Source of the DNA: Anagrus nilaparvatae
Taxonomy: Eukaryota > Arthropoda > Insecta > Hymenoptera > Mymaridae
Assembly: GCA_022575985.1 (NCBI GenBank)
Contig: JAKSXM010000007.1
Span: 10,356,501 to 10,420,500 of the forward strand
DNA length: 64,000 nt
Direction of reading: 5' to 3'
Shown: positions 53,451 to 63,884 of the stretch, piece by piece
Numbering within the stretch: the stretch's first letter is position 1
Layout: each line of letters starts with the position of its first letter
Notes under the pieces: model-generated
Databases searched by the model: none
Told to the model about the DNA's origin: nothing
Seen by the model: the letters and a program-made list of their open reading frames with translations, nothing else
Translations under genes and position numbers: made by a program

Positions 53451-54447
53451 CGGGACAAAATATGGGATTCGACTTTTGCATGCTGTCTGCACTCGCTCGC
53501 TACGCTCGCTTGTGCATACAACTGCATGCAAAGCCGAAACCAATATTTTATCCCTTCTTTAATAAATAGCTATTACTTCAACTTGCAAGGGGACACTTTT
53601 TGTAAAACTGATACTATGAATGCAGTGACCCAAAAATTTAAAAAAATTTTTATACTAAATTTCTGGTTTCTCATTAGCAAGAACAAAATGGTCTTAATGG
53701 TCTATTTTACCTAACAAAGTTTAATGTAATAAGAAAAACTAAAAATGATCTTTTCCTTAACATTTTCAGTTTAAAATATCTTATAGAAAAATTTAGAATT
53801 TTTATATGCAAAAAAAGAAGAAAAAAAATGTATTTTTTATTTTCATATTCAAAAAATTTTCAAAAAATTTCCAAACATTTTTTACATTTACATAATCTTA
53901 CATAATTTTTTAAATTAAGTGTTTAATTTCGGCAAAACGTTTAAAAAGTTATCTTTTGACACATTGCACCGATTGGCTTCAAAATTGCACACATACACAG
54001 TAAAATAAAATGTAAAATCAATGTAGAAGCATATATATTTTGGTTGTTCCGTGGTTAATTCATTGTAATGTAAATTATTATAATTCATTTTTTTTATCGA
54101 ATAATATCCTTATTTAATAGCAAATCAAAACAAATACATTAAAATGTCTCTTAATCCAATAGAATAATTTGCGGCACCAAAATTTTTCGTATTTACGTAA
54201 TAATACATTTTATTTTTAAATTAGGTTTTTTATTTCGACCAACAGCCCCTAAATTAAAACTACTATAAGTCTCTAAACTCAAATTATTCTAAGTCCCTAA
54301 ATCGAAATTATTCAAAGTCTATTTGAGCCCCCCTCCCATTTGGCACATTTGAACTCTATGAATTAATGCTAAAATATTGAGGTTTACGGGGATAAACAGG
54401 TGATACTTACAATATATAAATGAACAGAACCAAAGTACCTAAGTAAA

Positions 54448-54498
54448 GTAGTACCAAAGAAAATATATGTAAAAAGTATATATTTTCTTTGATAGTAC
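54448..54498. repeat. Short hairpin
   Basis: TAGTACCAAAGAAAATATA and its near-exact complement ending in ATAGTACC form a 17-19 bp stem. Confidence 0.55.
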
Positions 54499-55047
54499 CC
54501 CTCACTAATCCTACAGCTCTCTACCAATTGCAAAAAGTGCAATCACATATCTCAAGCTCATTTTAAGAGTAGTAAGAATATTTCAAAATAATACTAAAAG
54601 AGAAGTTCAAGAGATTTGTTTTAGTACAAAATAAGAATAATCATTTCATGAAAAGTTATGAGGAACCAAAGTGAGTCTAATATTGAACCCCGTGGAACTC
54701 TAATTCATTATCACTTCTAGAGTCCTAAATCCTAACTGTATGTTGCCTAACAAGCAAATGGCTTTTGAATAAGTTTCGGGGAGTACCCCTGACTCCTTAT
54801 CTTTCCTTTTAATTTAATGAAATATGACGATTTACCGTATCAAAAGCCTTTAAGAAATCTGGGAACGTTTCAATAACTTGCTTTTTCTCATTTAAACTAT
54901 TATAGATTATTTCTGATACTTTATGCAGAGCTTTTTTCGTTCCAATACCACTAAAAAAACCAAAACGATGTTTATTAATTAAATTGTTTTTATTAAAAAA
55001 TGAGTATCACAAAAATAACATTTTCTAAAATCTTAGCATTATTAGAT

Positions 55048-55213
55048 ATTAGGGACCATCCATAAAATACGTAACGCAAAAATTAGACATTTTTGATACC
55101 ACTAACCATATAGTAACACCTTATGCAATGTAAATTTAATGTAAATTAACATTGTAGTAACGTTAAACATCAGACCACCCACTATGTAACTGCGTTAAGT
55201 ATTTTATAGATGA
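55048..55213. mobile_element. Short MITE, Harbinger-like
   Basis: About 160 bp ending in inverted repeats of about 26 bp (GGGACCATCCATAAAATACG and, at the right, ATTTTATAGATGACCCC). TTA flanks both ends, fitting the 3-bp TWA duplication of PIF/Harbinger elements. Non-coding. Confidence 0.65.
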
Positions 55214-56039
55214 CCCCTTAGAGAGATGGCTATGTATACCTATGTTGATTTTATTCACACTTTTCTATATGGAAATAATATTAGCTTTATTATGATCAAT
55301 TGGGAATATGATCATATTAACACTTATTCTATCTACACCATGTAACGTTGCTACATCAATGGCTAAAAATACGATTATTTTGAGCTATAGATTATTTTAA
55401 TTTAAATAAAATATTAATTTAAATAAATGATTATCCCTTTATAATGTAACTATTTCACAGAATCGTGGACTATTTTCATAAAGCTGGAAGTAATCACATT
55501 ATAAACACCACAATTCTCACCCATTTTTTTATTGATGTTTTTAATTTCAATAAGATTTGTAGCATTAACGAAGTTGAAATCTTACCAGGGTGGCCGAATT
55601 TCTGGAAATTCTGAAAAGTCAGGGAATGCCAGGGAATAATTTATTTTTTTTGGAATTTATTTATTTTAATAAAAAATAACAAATGTCTCCATGATAAGTT
55701 TTAGTTGCGTATTTAAATCAGTGGTGTACGGTTACCAGACCAGAAGCTTCGGGCGATCTAGGATTTTTCGCGTCGGGTCGGATCGGTCTTCGATTTATAC
55801 CCGAAAAGCTTCCGAGGTGTCAAGGTAAAGTTTTTAGGTGGAAAAATTAACTGGCATTACGATCCTTTCATTCTTTTTGCGAAGAAATTCCATTCACTCT
55901 TAAAAATAAGAATAAAAAAGTCAAAATGACTTGCTAAAAAAAGGATAATTTTTATTAACTATAATTTATTATTTATTTTTTTATGTAAATTAATTTGCAT
56001 TTTTTAATTTTTATATAATAATAAACAATAAAACAATCC
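55214..56039. other. Intergenic DNA
   Basis: No gene recognised. A GC-richer patch lies at 55,725-55,830 (CGGGCGATCTAGGATT, GTCGGGTCGGATCGG). Confidence 0.4.
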
Positions 56040-57010
56040 GTACGGTATTTTTGTTACAATGATACAAGGAAAAAAACGGTTAAGCTATACCGGTTCCAGA
56101 AATGTTAAAAGCAAAAATTATAAAAAATAACTTTATCAAACATCATTAAAGAAATTAGCAACTAGTGATAGGATATTATCAACATTGATTATTTATTAAA
56201 ATTTAGTTTTGTTATAATGGTACCAGGAAAAAAAACGGTTTGGCTATACCAATCCCAGAAATGTTGAAAGCAAAAATTTTAAAAACTAACTTTATCAAAA
56301 ATCATTAAAAAAATTAGCAACTAGTGACAGGATATTATCAACATTGACTGTTTATTAAAGTTTAGGTATTTTTGTTTTAATGGTACCAGGAAAAATGCGG
56401 TTAGGCTATATAGGTCCCAGAAATGTTAAAAGCAAAATTTTAAAAACTAACTTTATCAAAAATCATTAAAAAAATTAGCAACTAGTGATAGGATATTATC
56501 AACATTGACTATTATTAAACTTAGGTATTCTTGTTATAATGGTGCTAGGAAAAAATATGGTTAGGCTATACTGTAAAATACTTGTAAAAGGCTAATTGTA
56601 AAATAATTACCTAAATTTTAATAAATAGAAATGTTGATATAATATCCTATCATTGGTTGCTAATTTTTTTTAATGATTTTTGATAAAGTTAGTTTTTAAA
56701 ATTTTGCTTTCGACATTTCTGGGACCGGCATAGCCTAACCGTATTTTTTCCTAGTACCACTACAACAAAAATACCTGAATTTTAAAAAACAGTCAATGAA
56801 GATATAACATCCTATCACTAGTTGCTAATTTTTATAATGATTTTTGAAAAAGTTAGTTTTTAAATTTTTTGCTTTTAACATTTCTGGGACCAGTATAGCC
56901 TAACCATATTTTTTCCTGGCATCATTATAACAAAAATACCTATATTTTAATAAACAGTCAATGTTTATAATAACCTATAACTAGTTGCTAATTTCTTTAA
57001 TAATTTTTGA
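56040..57010. mobile_element. Fold-back element with tandem-repeat arms, family E
   Basis: Four forward units of about 161 bp start near 56,050, 56,211, 56,372 and 56,532 (GGTACCAGGAAAAAAAACGG, CCCAGAAATGTTAAAAGC, ATTAGCAACTAGTGATAGG). Reversed units follow from about 56,630 to 57,010 (CCTATCACTAGTTGC, CATTTCTGGGACC, TATTTTTTCCTGG). Non-coding. Confidence 0.8.
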
Positions 57011-57204
57011 TCTATATATGTTGGTATATATATTTAGGTCTATATATGTTGGTATCAATATGCCAAGGAGCGAATTCATGAAAGAGAATTTGAGCCAATT
57101 GATTGGAAAAATGCGTTAAGGCCTTCAAAGTCTCAAAACAAAAATAAAGTTAAAGTTTGTGAATTTTTAAAACAAAATATAAGAAATAAGAAATAATAAT
57201 CGTA

Positions 57205-57226
57205 TTTGCACCAAATTTGATGCAAA
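57205..57226. repeat. Interrupted palindrome TTTGCACC-N6-GGTGCAAA type, first copy
   Basis: TTTGCACC-AAATTT-GATGCAAA. It is outside the inverted ends at 57,347 and 60,270, so the motif is not confined to the gene copies. Confidence 0.7.
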
Positions 57227-57346
57227 CACAATCTTGATATTATTGAACAAAGAACAACATATATTGTATAAAATAGAAAAACATATATTGTAATAAATAT
57301 GAATAAATTTAATTTAAAGCCTTATATTTTAATTATTTTATTGTGT

Positions 57347-57378
57347 GCCCTAGCCATGTAAGCGTCCCAAAGGTAAAA
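57347..57378. repeat. Left terminal inverted repeat of a putative element
   Basis: GCCCTAGCCATGTAAGCG followed by TCCCAAAGGTAAAA is the reverse complement, with few mismatches, of 60,239-60,270. Just inside, 57,376-57,475 folds into a hairpin (AAATTACACCCTGACTG with CTGCCTGGGTGTAATTTTT). Confidence 0.7.
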
Positions 57379-57587
57379 TTACACCCTGACTGTTCTCCTA
57401 TTGAGCCATAGTATGTAGTGGATACGGTGCATCCCTTTTTGCTCAAAAGGAGGACTGCCTGGGTGTAATTTTTATATAGATTTAACAACAATCTTTAACC
57501 AGAACAACATTTGCCTAATACGAAGAATTCAAGTTGTTTCGTCTTTGCACCACGTGGAGTTCATTCGTGTTTACGAATGTAAAACGA

Positions 57588-58012
57588 AGCCGCGTACTAA
57601 CCAGACCCTGCATAGACATCTGGAGAAATTTAATCAAAGGTAATGAAAGAGAATGTGTATTTAAATAAATCTATTTATTATTATTATAAATTATTAAATT
57701 ACAGAAATGATATTTATTATCAGAACATTATTTACGTAGTACAGATTAAAGAATTATAGTCGTGTCGTCTTTGCACCATATATGTTGTAAAGGCGAATGA
57801 ACTTCATGCGGTGCAAAGACAAAACGACTATAGTTTCTTAATCTGTACTACCTAAATAATGTTTTTGTAATAAGTATTATTTATGTAATTTAATAATTTA
57901 TTTTAATACACATTCTCTTTCATTAACTTCGGTTGAATTTAAAATTTCGCGCTTGAATTAGATGTAGAGATCTCCACCAGATGTCACGTATGTAGGGTCA
58001 GGTTAGTACGCG
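57588..58012. repeat. Long palindrome upstream of the plus-strand pseudogene
   Basis: Two imperfect arms of about 200 bp meet near 57,794. The outer ends are GCGTACTAACCAGACCC and GGGTCAGGTTAGTACGC. Inside them GAAAGAGAATGTGTATT pairs with AATACACATTCTCTTTC, and the innermost pairs are GTCGTCTTTGCACC and GGTGCAAAGAC. Parts of the arms recur at 60,121-60,185 and 63,000-63,060. Confidence 0.75.
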
Positions 58013-58049
58013 CCATCGTTTTCCTCAGTCTATAAGTAATCGTCGTGGT

Positions 58050-60148
58050 GTGAACATCATTGTGCATTTAGTTATTTGTTTTAATTTATTAAAAAAGTGT
58101 TCAATAATGCGTGACATAAAAGTAGAAAAAATATATTACAAAAAGCGGCCCGTACTGGCCCTGAAGCTATGCCTGAACATTCTTAACGCGTTCGATCATC
58201 TTGATTTCATACCAGAACGCACGCTAATTAAACGTCAATTTTTAGGACCAAACAAACATGCTTTTTATATTGGCTCAGACCCTTCTAAAAATCGGTATAC
58301 TCAACATATACAATCGCGGACGGCCATAAAAGTTGTCGCCCAATTCCCCCAGGCATGTATATGGTTTTTGACACCGGAAGTTATGTCTCCGCCATTTGCA
58401 TTCGTAGCTTGGGTTAGAAGCCAGTAAGTATTTATTTATTATTGTATTTATTTATTATGTATTCCTTCGTTATATAATATAATATATAATATAATATAAT
58501 TAATGTAATATAATTTAAGCTTTGTTGTACATGAACCATTGCGGTTCAAACACAATATTTGTAGGTTAACAAATAACGCGTTTGCACCACATCCGGTTCA
58601 ACTACTAAAGTACCATTTTTTTCAGGTTGCCTGAGGAATTACACTATTCTGATATATTAGAATTGAAAGTACCGAGGACGGAAGATATGGATAAAGATAA
58701 GGCTACCTTACCTATGTACCAGTACGTGATGCTATGTATCTCTGAAGCTGCAGAAATCAAAATGGTGCATAGAACTTATTATAAGGCACTGGTACAAAGA
58801 TGATTGTACTTTGTCTGGATTCGATCGTTATTTTGCTTCCCCTAGTTTTAGTAAATTTATCTCTTGTATCAAAAGTAATGATGCCAAAAAAGAGATGAAG
58901 GATCTCATAAAATTTTATTTATATGAAGTGGAAGAGGCCTGGTATCGAAGACCGCAAAAGCTGAAATTCTTCATACTTTGCCACCTGTAAGTAATAAATT
59001 TACATTATAAACATAATACATTTACTTATAATAATTATAATATTACATATAATAACTTAATTATAAACATATAATAAATTTACATTATCCACAAATTATT
59101 ATAGCTTTATCATGTTTGCACCATTTACGGTGTGTTTGAAACGCATATGGTGCATGTACAAAAAAGCTTAAATTATATTATATTAATTATATTATTATAT
59201 ATATTACATTATATAAAATTCGAATTTTTTTTTCCCAGGTGTTCGGGCGTAGAATGGCCAGTCCCAACAACATTACCCGAGTTATGCCTCATTTATACTT
59301 TCAATAAAAGGTTGATACTATTATTTATTATAATTCCAATACTGAAATTCAAAAGATCACAGTTTTGGAATAGTTTCTTGATGTTCGAAGATCCTCTCTA
59401 TTGCGACTTTGTGTTGGAGAAAATATGGTGCAAGAACAAACTTGAACGAGCATTAGAAAGAGAACTAGCTGAGCTTGCTGAAGAAGAATGAAATCATGTT
59501 GCAGCAGAACAACCAGCACTAAATGATCTATTACCAACGATTAACTTGGTACGAATTGATCAAGTACCAGTCAAAGGTTCAGTAGCATCAAACCATCAAG
59601 AAGCAGAAGAACATGATCGCGAACAAAATGACAACGAGTCACTTCAAGAAAAAGATGCAGAACCTGTTAATGAATCAACAGGAGAATTTCCAATAGATCA
59701 GGATACAGTCGAAGGTCCAGTAGGTGTGGAATCGAACCAAATAGCAGTAAACCGTGATCTTGAACCACATGACAACGAACCTGTTCAAAAATCAACAGTC
59801 GAATGGCCAATAGATGAGGTACCACAAGAAATTATACAACCATTAATGAAAGAACAACATATAGTACCAGTTGGAGTAATAGTTACCACAAGTGAAGAAG
59901 AGTCAACATATGATGTACCAGCACAAGTTGTACATAGTGAACAAGACCCAATAATTCATGTACCAAATGAAGTACCAGAACCTGAAGAAGGTACCACAGC
60001 AGTAGATGTGGTCAGTGGTGAAGATTTAAATGTCATTAAACCAAATGAGCAAGTACCAGGACCTGAAGAAGGTATCACAGCAATAGATGATGTAAGAGTT
60101 GAAGATTTAAATGTCACACCATATATGGTGCAAAGACGACACGACTAG
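58050..60148 (+). pseudogene. Unrecognised multi-exon gene family, copy 1 (broken)
   Basis: Exon 1 (58,050 or, preferably, ATG 58,107, to 58,423) has GPNKHAFYIGSDPSKNRY and FPQACIWFLTPEVMSPPF. Intron 58,424-58,625 has GTAAGT and TTTTTTTCAG. Exon 2 (58,626-58,990) runs LPEELHYSDILELKVPRTED, is shifted out of frame near 58,799, then SGFDRYFASPSFSKF, DLIKFYLYEVE and RPQKLKFFILCHL. Intron 2 ends near 59,238. Exon 3 encodes TTLPELCLIYTFNK, then FWNSFLMFEDPLYCDFVLEK. An in-frame TGA stands at 59,489. A long acidic, Glu/Val/Pro-rich tail with repeats (EQVPGPEEGITAIDDV type) ends inside a palindrome at 60,121, giving the odd tail TPYMVQRRHD. Comparison with copy 2 shows that a middle segment is missing here and that the C-terminal PWWP-like exon is lost. 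I recognise no known family; function unknown. Confidence 0.7.
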
Positions 60149-60238
60149 AATTCTTTAATCTGTATCACGTAAATAATGTTCTTATTAAGGTGAACCTGAT
60201 ACGGTGCATACATAATATAGGTAAATAAGAGTCTGGGC

Positions 60239-60270
60239 GTTTTACCTTTGGGACGTATACATGGCTAGGG
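60239..60270. repeat. Right terminal inverted repeat of the putative element
   Basis: GTTTTACCTTTGGGACG followed by TATACATGGCTAGGG mirrors the left end at 57,347. Together they bracket 2.9 kb with the plus-strand pseudogene. Confidence 0.7.
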
Positions 60271-60471
60271 TAGACAATATAACAGAACGCTTATTAAAAT
60301 AAAATTATAAATATGTAATTATTATCATATAAGATATTATTCAACAAAGAACATATTCTATGCAAACATAAAATAGTATGCAGATAATTCCCTGTTAAGT
60401 TTGCACCACATCTGTTACTACATATTCACATAACTTATCCCTTAAAAAAATGTATCAACAAGTAATATAGA

Positions 60472-62640
60472 TTATAACTTCTTCCCTTTTTTACGCTTTC
60501 TTAATTTAGATACTGATGGGTACTCGTGAACTCTAATGTTAGGATCCTTAGGTAGAGGAGCATCCTTCATAGCCTGATCTACGAGGGCATTTGCCTTATC
60601 TATATTTTTTTTTGTTCAAAATGGCTATCCGACCTTTTCATTCGTGTACAAAGTCACTCTTTTCTGGGCAGTCCTTTTCTATATTTTCCAGTTTGAGGAT
60701 GGTAGATTGTAACTTTTATCATCCTTGCTTGTCCAGATTTTTTGGAATTACCTAGATCGGAAATTATACCTGGCCATCAAGGGTTGGAAAAGTACTTAAC
60801 CAAAACTTTGGTTCCAAATTTATACGGCCCCTCGAGTTGAGTAAACTTCAACGATTTAACAACCTTTTTATCTGGTGCCGATGTTGTCGGTTCTAGTACT
60901 GCTTGGTTTTTGTTGGTCTAGTACTTTTTGACCTTAAGGTTCTCGAGGTAGCTTTGATACCAGATGGACCGGCTGTAACTTTCTCCGCAACATTATTTTT
61001 ATCAGCAATATCATTAAGGCGTTGTTCAAACTCGTTTTCTAGGTTTTTGATTTCATTGTCGCCTTGCTTCTCCCTGAATTGACGCACTATAAAGAATAAA
61101 AAATGATTTAACTAATTATAAACAAATTGTAGCTTAATCGTATTTGCACCATTTGCGTTCAAACCGCATACGGTTCAAAATTCTGGGGATTTTATGAATA
61201 ACATTATCCTATTCTAGGACATATTCAGCAGGTATTTTTTCATTTGTGTTGTCATCCTCATCGCCTTTGTTCAAAGCAGGTTGAATGACTTCTTCGTCAT
61301 TAGCGACGCACTCTTCTATAATGAGCTCATCTCCAATCTCCGGATGAATCTTCAAACCTTGTAATTGATCAGCTATTGCTACAATATTAGGTGCTGGTAC
61401 TTGCTCGATTCCTGCTTGTACTGTATCTTCCATTGGTACTTCAGGTGGATCTTTTCCTGTTGTTTTTTCAGGTTCTTCCACTGGAACAACAATATCACTT
61501 GCTGCGTCAGCAAGAAGACGTTTTTGTTTCTTTTGCACTTGTAACCAAGTTTATGCTTTCGCCATATTTTCTCTACTACCTGATCGTAGTAAAGTGGATC
61601 CTCAAACATAATAAAAGCGTTCCAAAACTGATATCTATTAAATTTCAGTTTTGGAAGGATGAGATAGCTCAGTTTCCCTTCGCATGCATCGCTGAAAAAA
61701 ATAAATAAATAAATAAAAATATCAATTGCCTAAATCTTGAGGAATTAAGTATTCTCATGTTTGCACCATTTTTGTGAATAAACTACATATGGTGCAAACA
61801 TGACAACTCTTTAATATCTAGGTATTTGTATATTATGTGTACTTGTACAAGTCCACCAGGTGAATTATTTAAAATTACTTATCATAAATTTCAATTCTGT
61901 GGTCCTGTGCATACTGAGACAGTTTAAGTTTGTAGTCATCCAGATTAGGAACACAATACCTATTATATATCATTGGATGTGTAACGCACTGATGTTGTAA
62001 ATATGCCTTCGTTAATCGAAAATAAGACGCTGGAATAACATCTTTATCAAAAGGGTAAATTAGGCATGTATATGGTAGTTTTTTGGGTATCTTCTACTCC
62101 CCTTCTTCAGGACACCTGGAAGAAAAATTTGGAATTTAATAACAATTACAACTATATATACATGCTTTGTTGTATATGCACAATATCAAATCTAAATAAA
62201 CTAATTGGTACAAATACGTTTAAGGTATAATTTTTGGGTTTTTACCCATTATGTGTACTGTAAATTTAATACTTACAGGTGGTAAAGCATAAAAAATTTC
62301 AATTTTTGTTGTCTTACATCGTATAAATAGAACTTTAGCAGATCCTTCATTTCCTTGAGGGCGTCACTACTCGTGACACAACGACAAAATTTGGAGAAAC
62401 TGTTTCCTTTAAAGTATAAATCGAATGCAGTAGAATCTTGTCCATACTCTTCTCCATAGCAGTCTCTTATTAATGTTTCTAGGTAATATATAGTGTATTG
62501 GAATTTTAATACCTTCACAGATACAGCGGCAGATGTACTTGTAGAAGTCTATGCTAGGGATTTTTTCCTTAATATTCACCTTTTTCAAAATCTTTAGCAT
62601 CGTCGAATTCAAATTCGTCATCCAATCTAAAAATAATACG
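60472..62640 (-). pseudogene. Unrecognised gene family, copy 2, with PWWP-like domain (broken)
   Basis: Reading leftward: an exon up to 62,277 (PSIDFYKYICRCICEGIKI, frameshift, then TAFDLYFKGNSFSKF and DLLKFYLYDV, QKLKFFMLYHL) aligns to exon 2 of copy 1. A GTAAGT donor at the same codon leads to exon 62,115-61,879 (LPYTCLIYPFDKDVIPASYF, YLQHQCVTHPMIYNRYC), which copy 1 lacks. Exon 61,691 onwards has FWNAFIMFEDPLYYDQVVEK, a frameshift and an acidic linker (VPVEEPEKTTGKDPPEV). The final exon 61,086-60,472 encodes a coiled region (ENEFEQRLNDIADKNNV), a basic stretch (TLRSKSTRPTKTK), a PWWP-like domain (YKFGTKVLVKYFSNP then WPGIISDLGN, with a stop for one Trp) and a basic tail (VSKLRKRKKGKKL). 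A nuclear chromatin-binding role is inferred from these parts. No N-terminal exon was found. Confidence 0.7.
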
Positions 62641-62669
62641 ACTTTAGTTATTTCTACTTTACGTATAGT

Positions 62670-62985
62670 ATAGCTTTAAAAACGCGAATAAACCAGATAC
62701 GGTACAGTGTTTGTGTATTGAAACCATTTCATTCGAATTTTTTAGTTCTTCAAAAGTAATAATTTCATGATTTTAAAAACGCAAATAAACCAGATACGGT
62801 TCAAACAGTGTTTATGTATTGGAACCGTTTCATTCGAATTTTTTAGTTTTTCAAAAGTAATAACCTCATGATTTTAAAAACGCGAATAAACCAGATACGG
62901 TTCAAACAGTGTTTATGTATTGGAACCGGTTCATTCGAATTTTTTAGTTCTTCAAAAGTAATAACTTCATGTTTTTATTTCATAC
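62670..62985. repeat. Three tandem units of about 100 bp with palindrome cores
   Basis: Units begin near 62,670, 62,771 and 62,871 with TTTTAAAAACGCGAATAAACC, contain AGATACGGTTCAAACAGTG and TATTGGAACCG, and end TTCATTCGAATTTTTTAG. Each core is a variant of the region's palindrome (AATAAACC-AGATAC-GGTTCAAA). They lie upstream of copy 2, where its first exon should be. Confidence 0.75.
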
Positions 62986-63290
62986 TAACTTCATGTGTAT
63001 TAAATAAATTATTAAATTACATAGATAATATTTATTATCAGAACATTATTTACACAGGTTTATTCGCGTTTTCACCAGGATTGGTGCAAACTCGATAGTG
63101 TTTAGAATTGTTATTTGTTGTTATTAAACATGTTAAATGTATATGAAAAAAACATATTATTTACAAACATAAGATTACTATTATACATTTACATAAGATT
63201 AGTATAAGAAGCATACTATATGTATAACTTTTAAAAAACAACTTTATTTGCATAAAACTTTCTACTTTCTCCTTTTATCTTCAACTATTA

Positions 63291-63780
63291 TTTCTATCAA
63301 TGGATATTCCTTTTTTTATATCAGCTGCAGTTACTGGATTGGCTTCTAAAATTTTATCTAAAATCCAGCCCTGAGGAAAGGCATCCTTTTCTTGTACATA
63401 TTAGTACTGCGTGCCAATTGCCAATTATCCTCATTAACCTCTGCCATAGAATCTTTTGCCACGCGACCGAGTGACCTTCCTTCTCTAGGATGATGCGTAG
63501 TTACCGTTGTCATTTTGGCGGTAACACCTTCTGCTGTGGGGTCTCCAAGTTCCGAAATAACTCCCGGCTACCAAGGATTATACGAAAATTTGACAAGAAT
63601 TTTAGTTCCCACTTTTAACGGTTCTGGGACAGGAGTAAATGATTGTTTTATACGTCCTTCTCTATCTCTTTTAGTACCAGTTTTAGATGCAGAAACATTA
63701 TCTTTCACGTTAAGGAGTGCATTAAAAGTTTTCTCCAGGAGAGATATTGCTCTTTCGCCATTTTCTTCTCTTTCTTGAAT
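63291..63780 (-). pseudogene. Unrecognised gene family, copy 3: C-terminal PWWP-like exon only (broken)
   Basis: The acceptor TATTCTTTATAG is identical to that of the last exon of copy 2. The exon encodes a charged helix (ENGERAISLLEKTFNALL), KTGTKRDREGRIKQSF, then the PWWP-like block (LKVGTKILVKFSYNPW, stop, PGVISELGDPTAEG), TTHHPREGRSLGRVAKDS, a frameshift near 63,395 and QEKDAFPQGWILDKILEANP before the final stop. The more 5' exons would lie beyond 64,000. It is diverged from copy 2, so it is not a recent duplicate. Confidence 0.6.
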
Positions 63781-63884
63781 CTATAAAGAATACAAGAAAT
63801 TAAACTCAATAATTCATTCAATATATCACCAAATGGACGTGTACAAATACACATAACACGTAAATCCCCATATTTTAAAGTCTT

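Noticed and set aside
54448..54498. Possible microRNA-like hairpin
   Set aside because: The stem is short and A/T-only in its core; no evidence of a mature product can be read from sequence.
60113..60134. CArG box (SRF/MEF2 site) as explanation for the palindrome
   Set aside because: Only a few copies keep the A/T spacer between CC and GG; the conserved part is the outer 8-bp half-sites, so a CArG reading does not explain the family.
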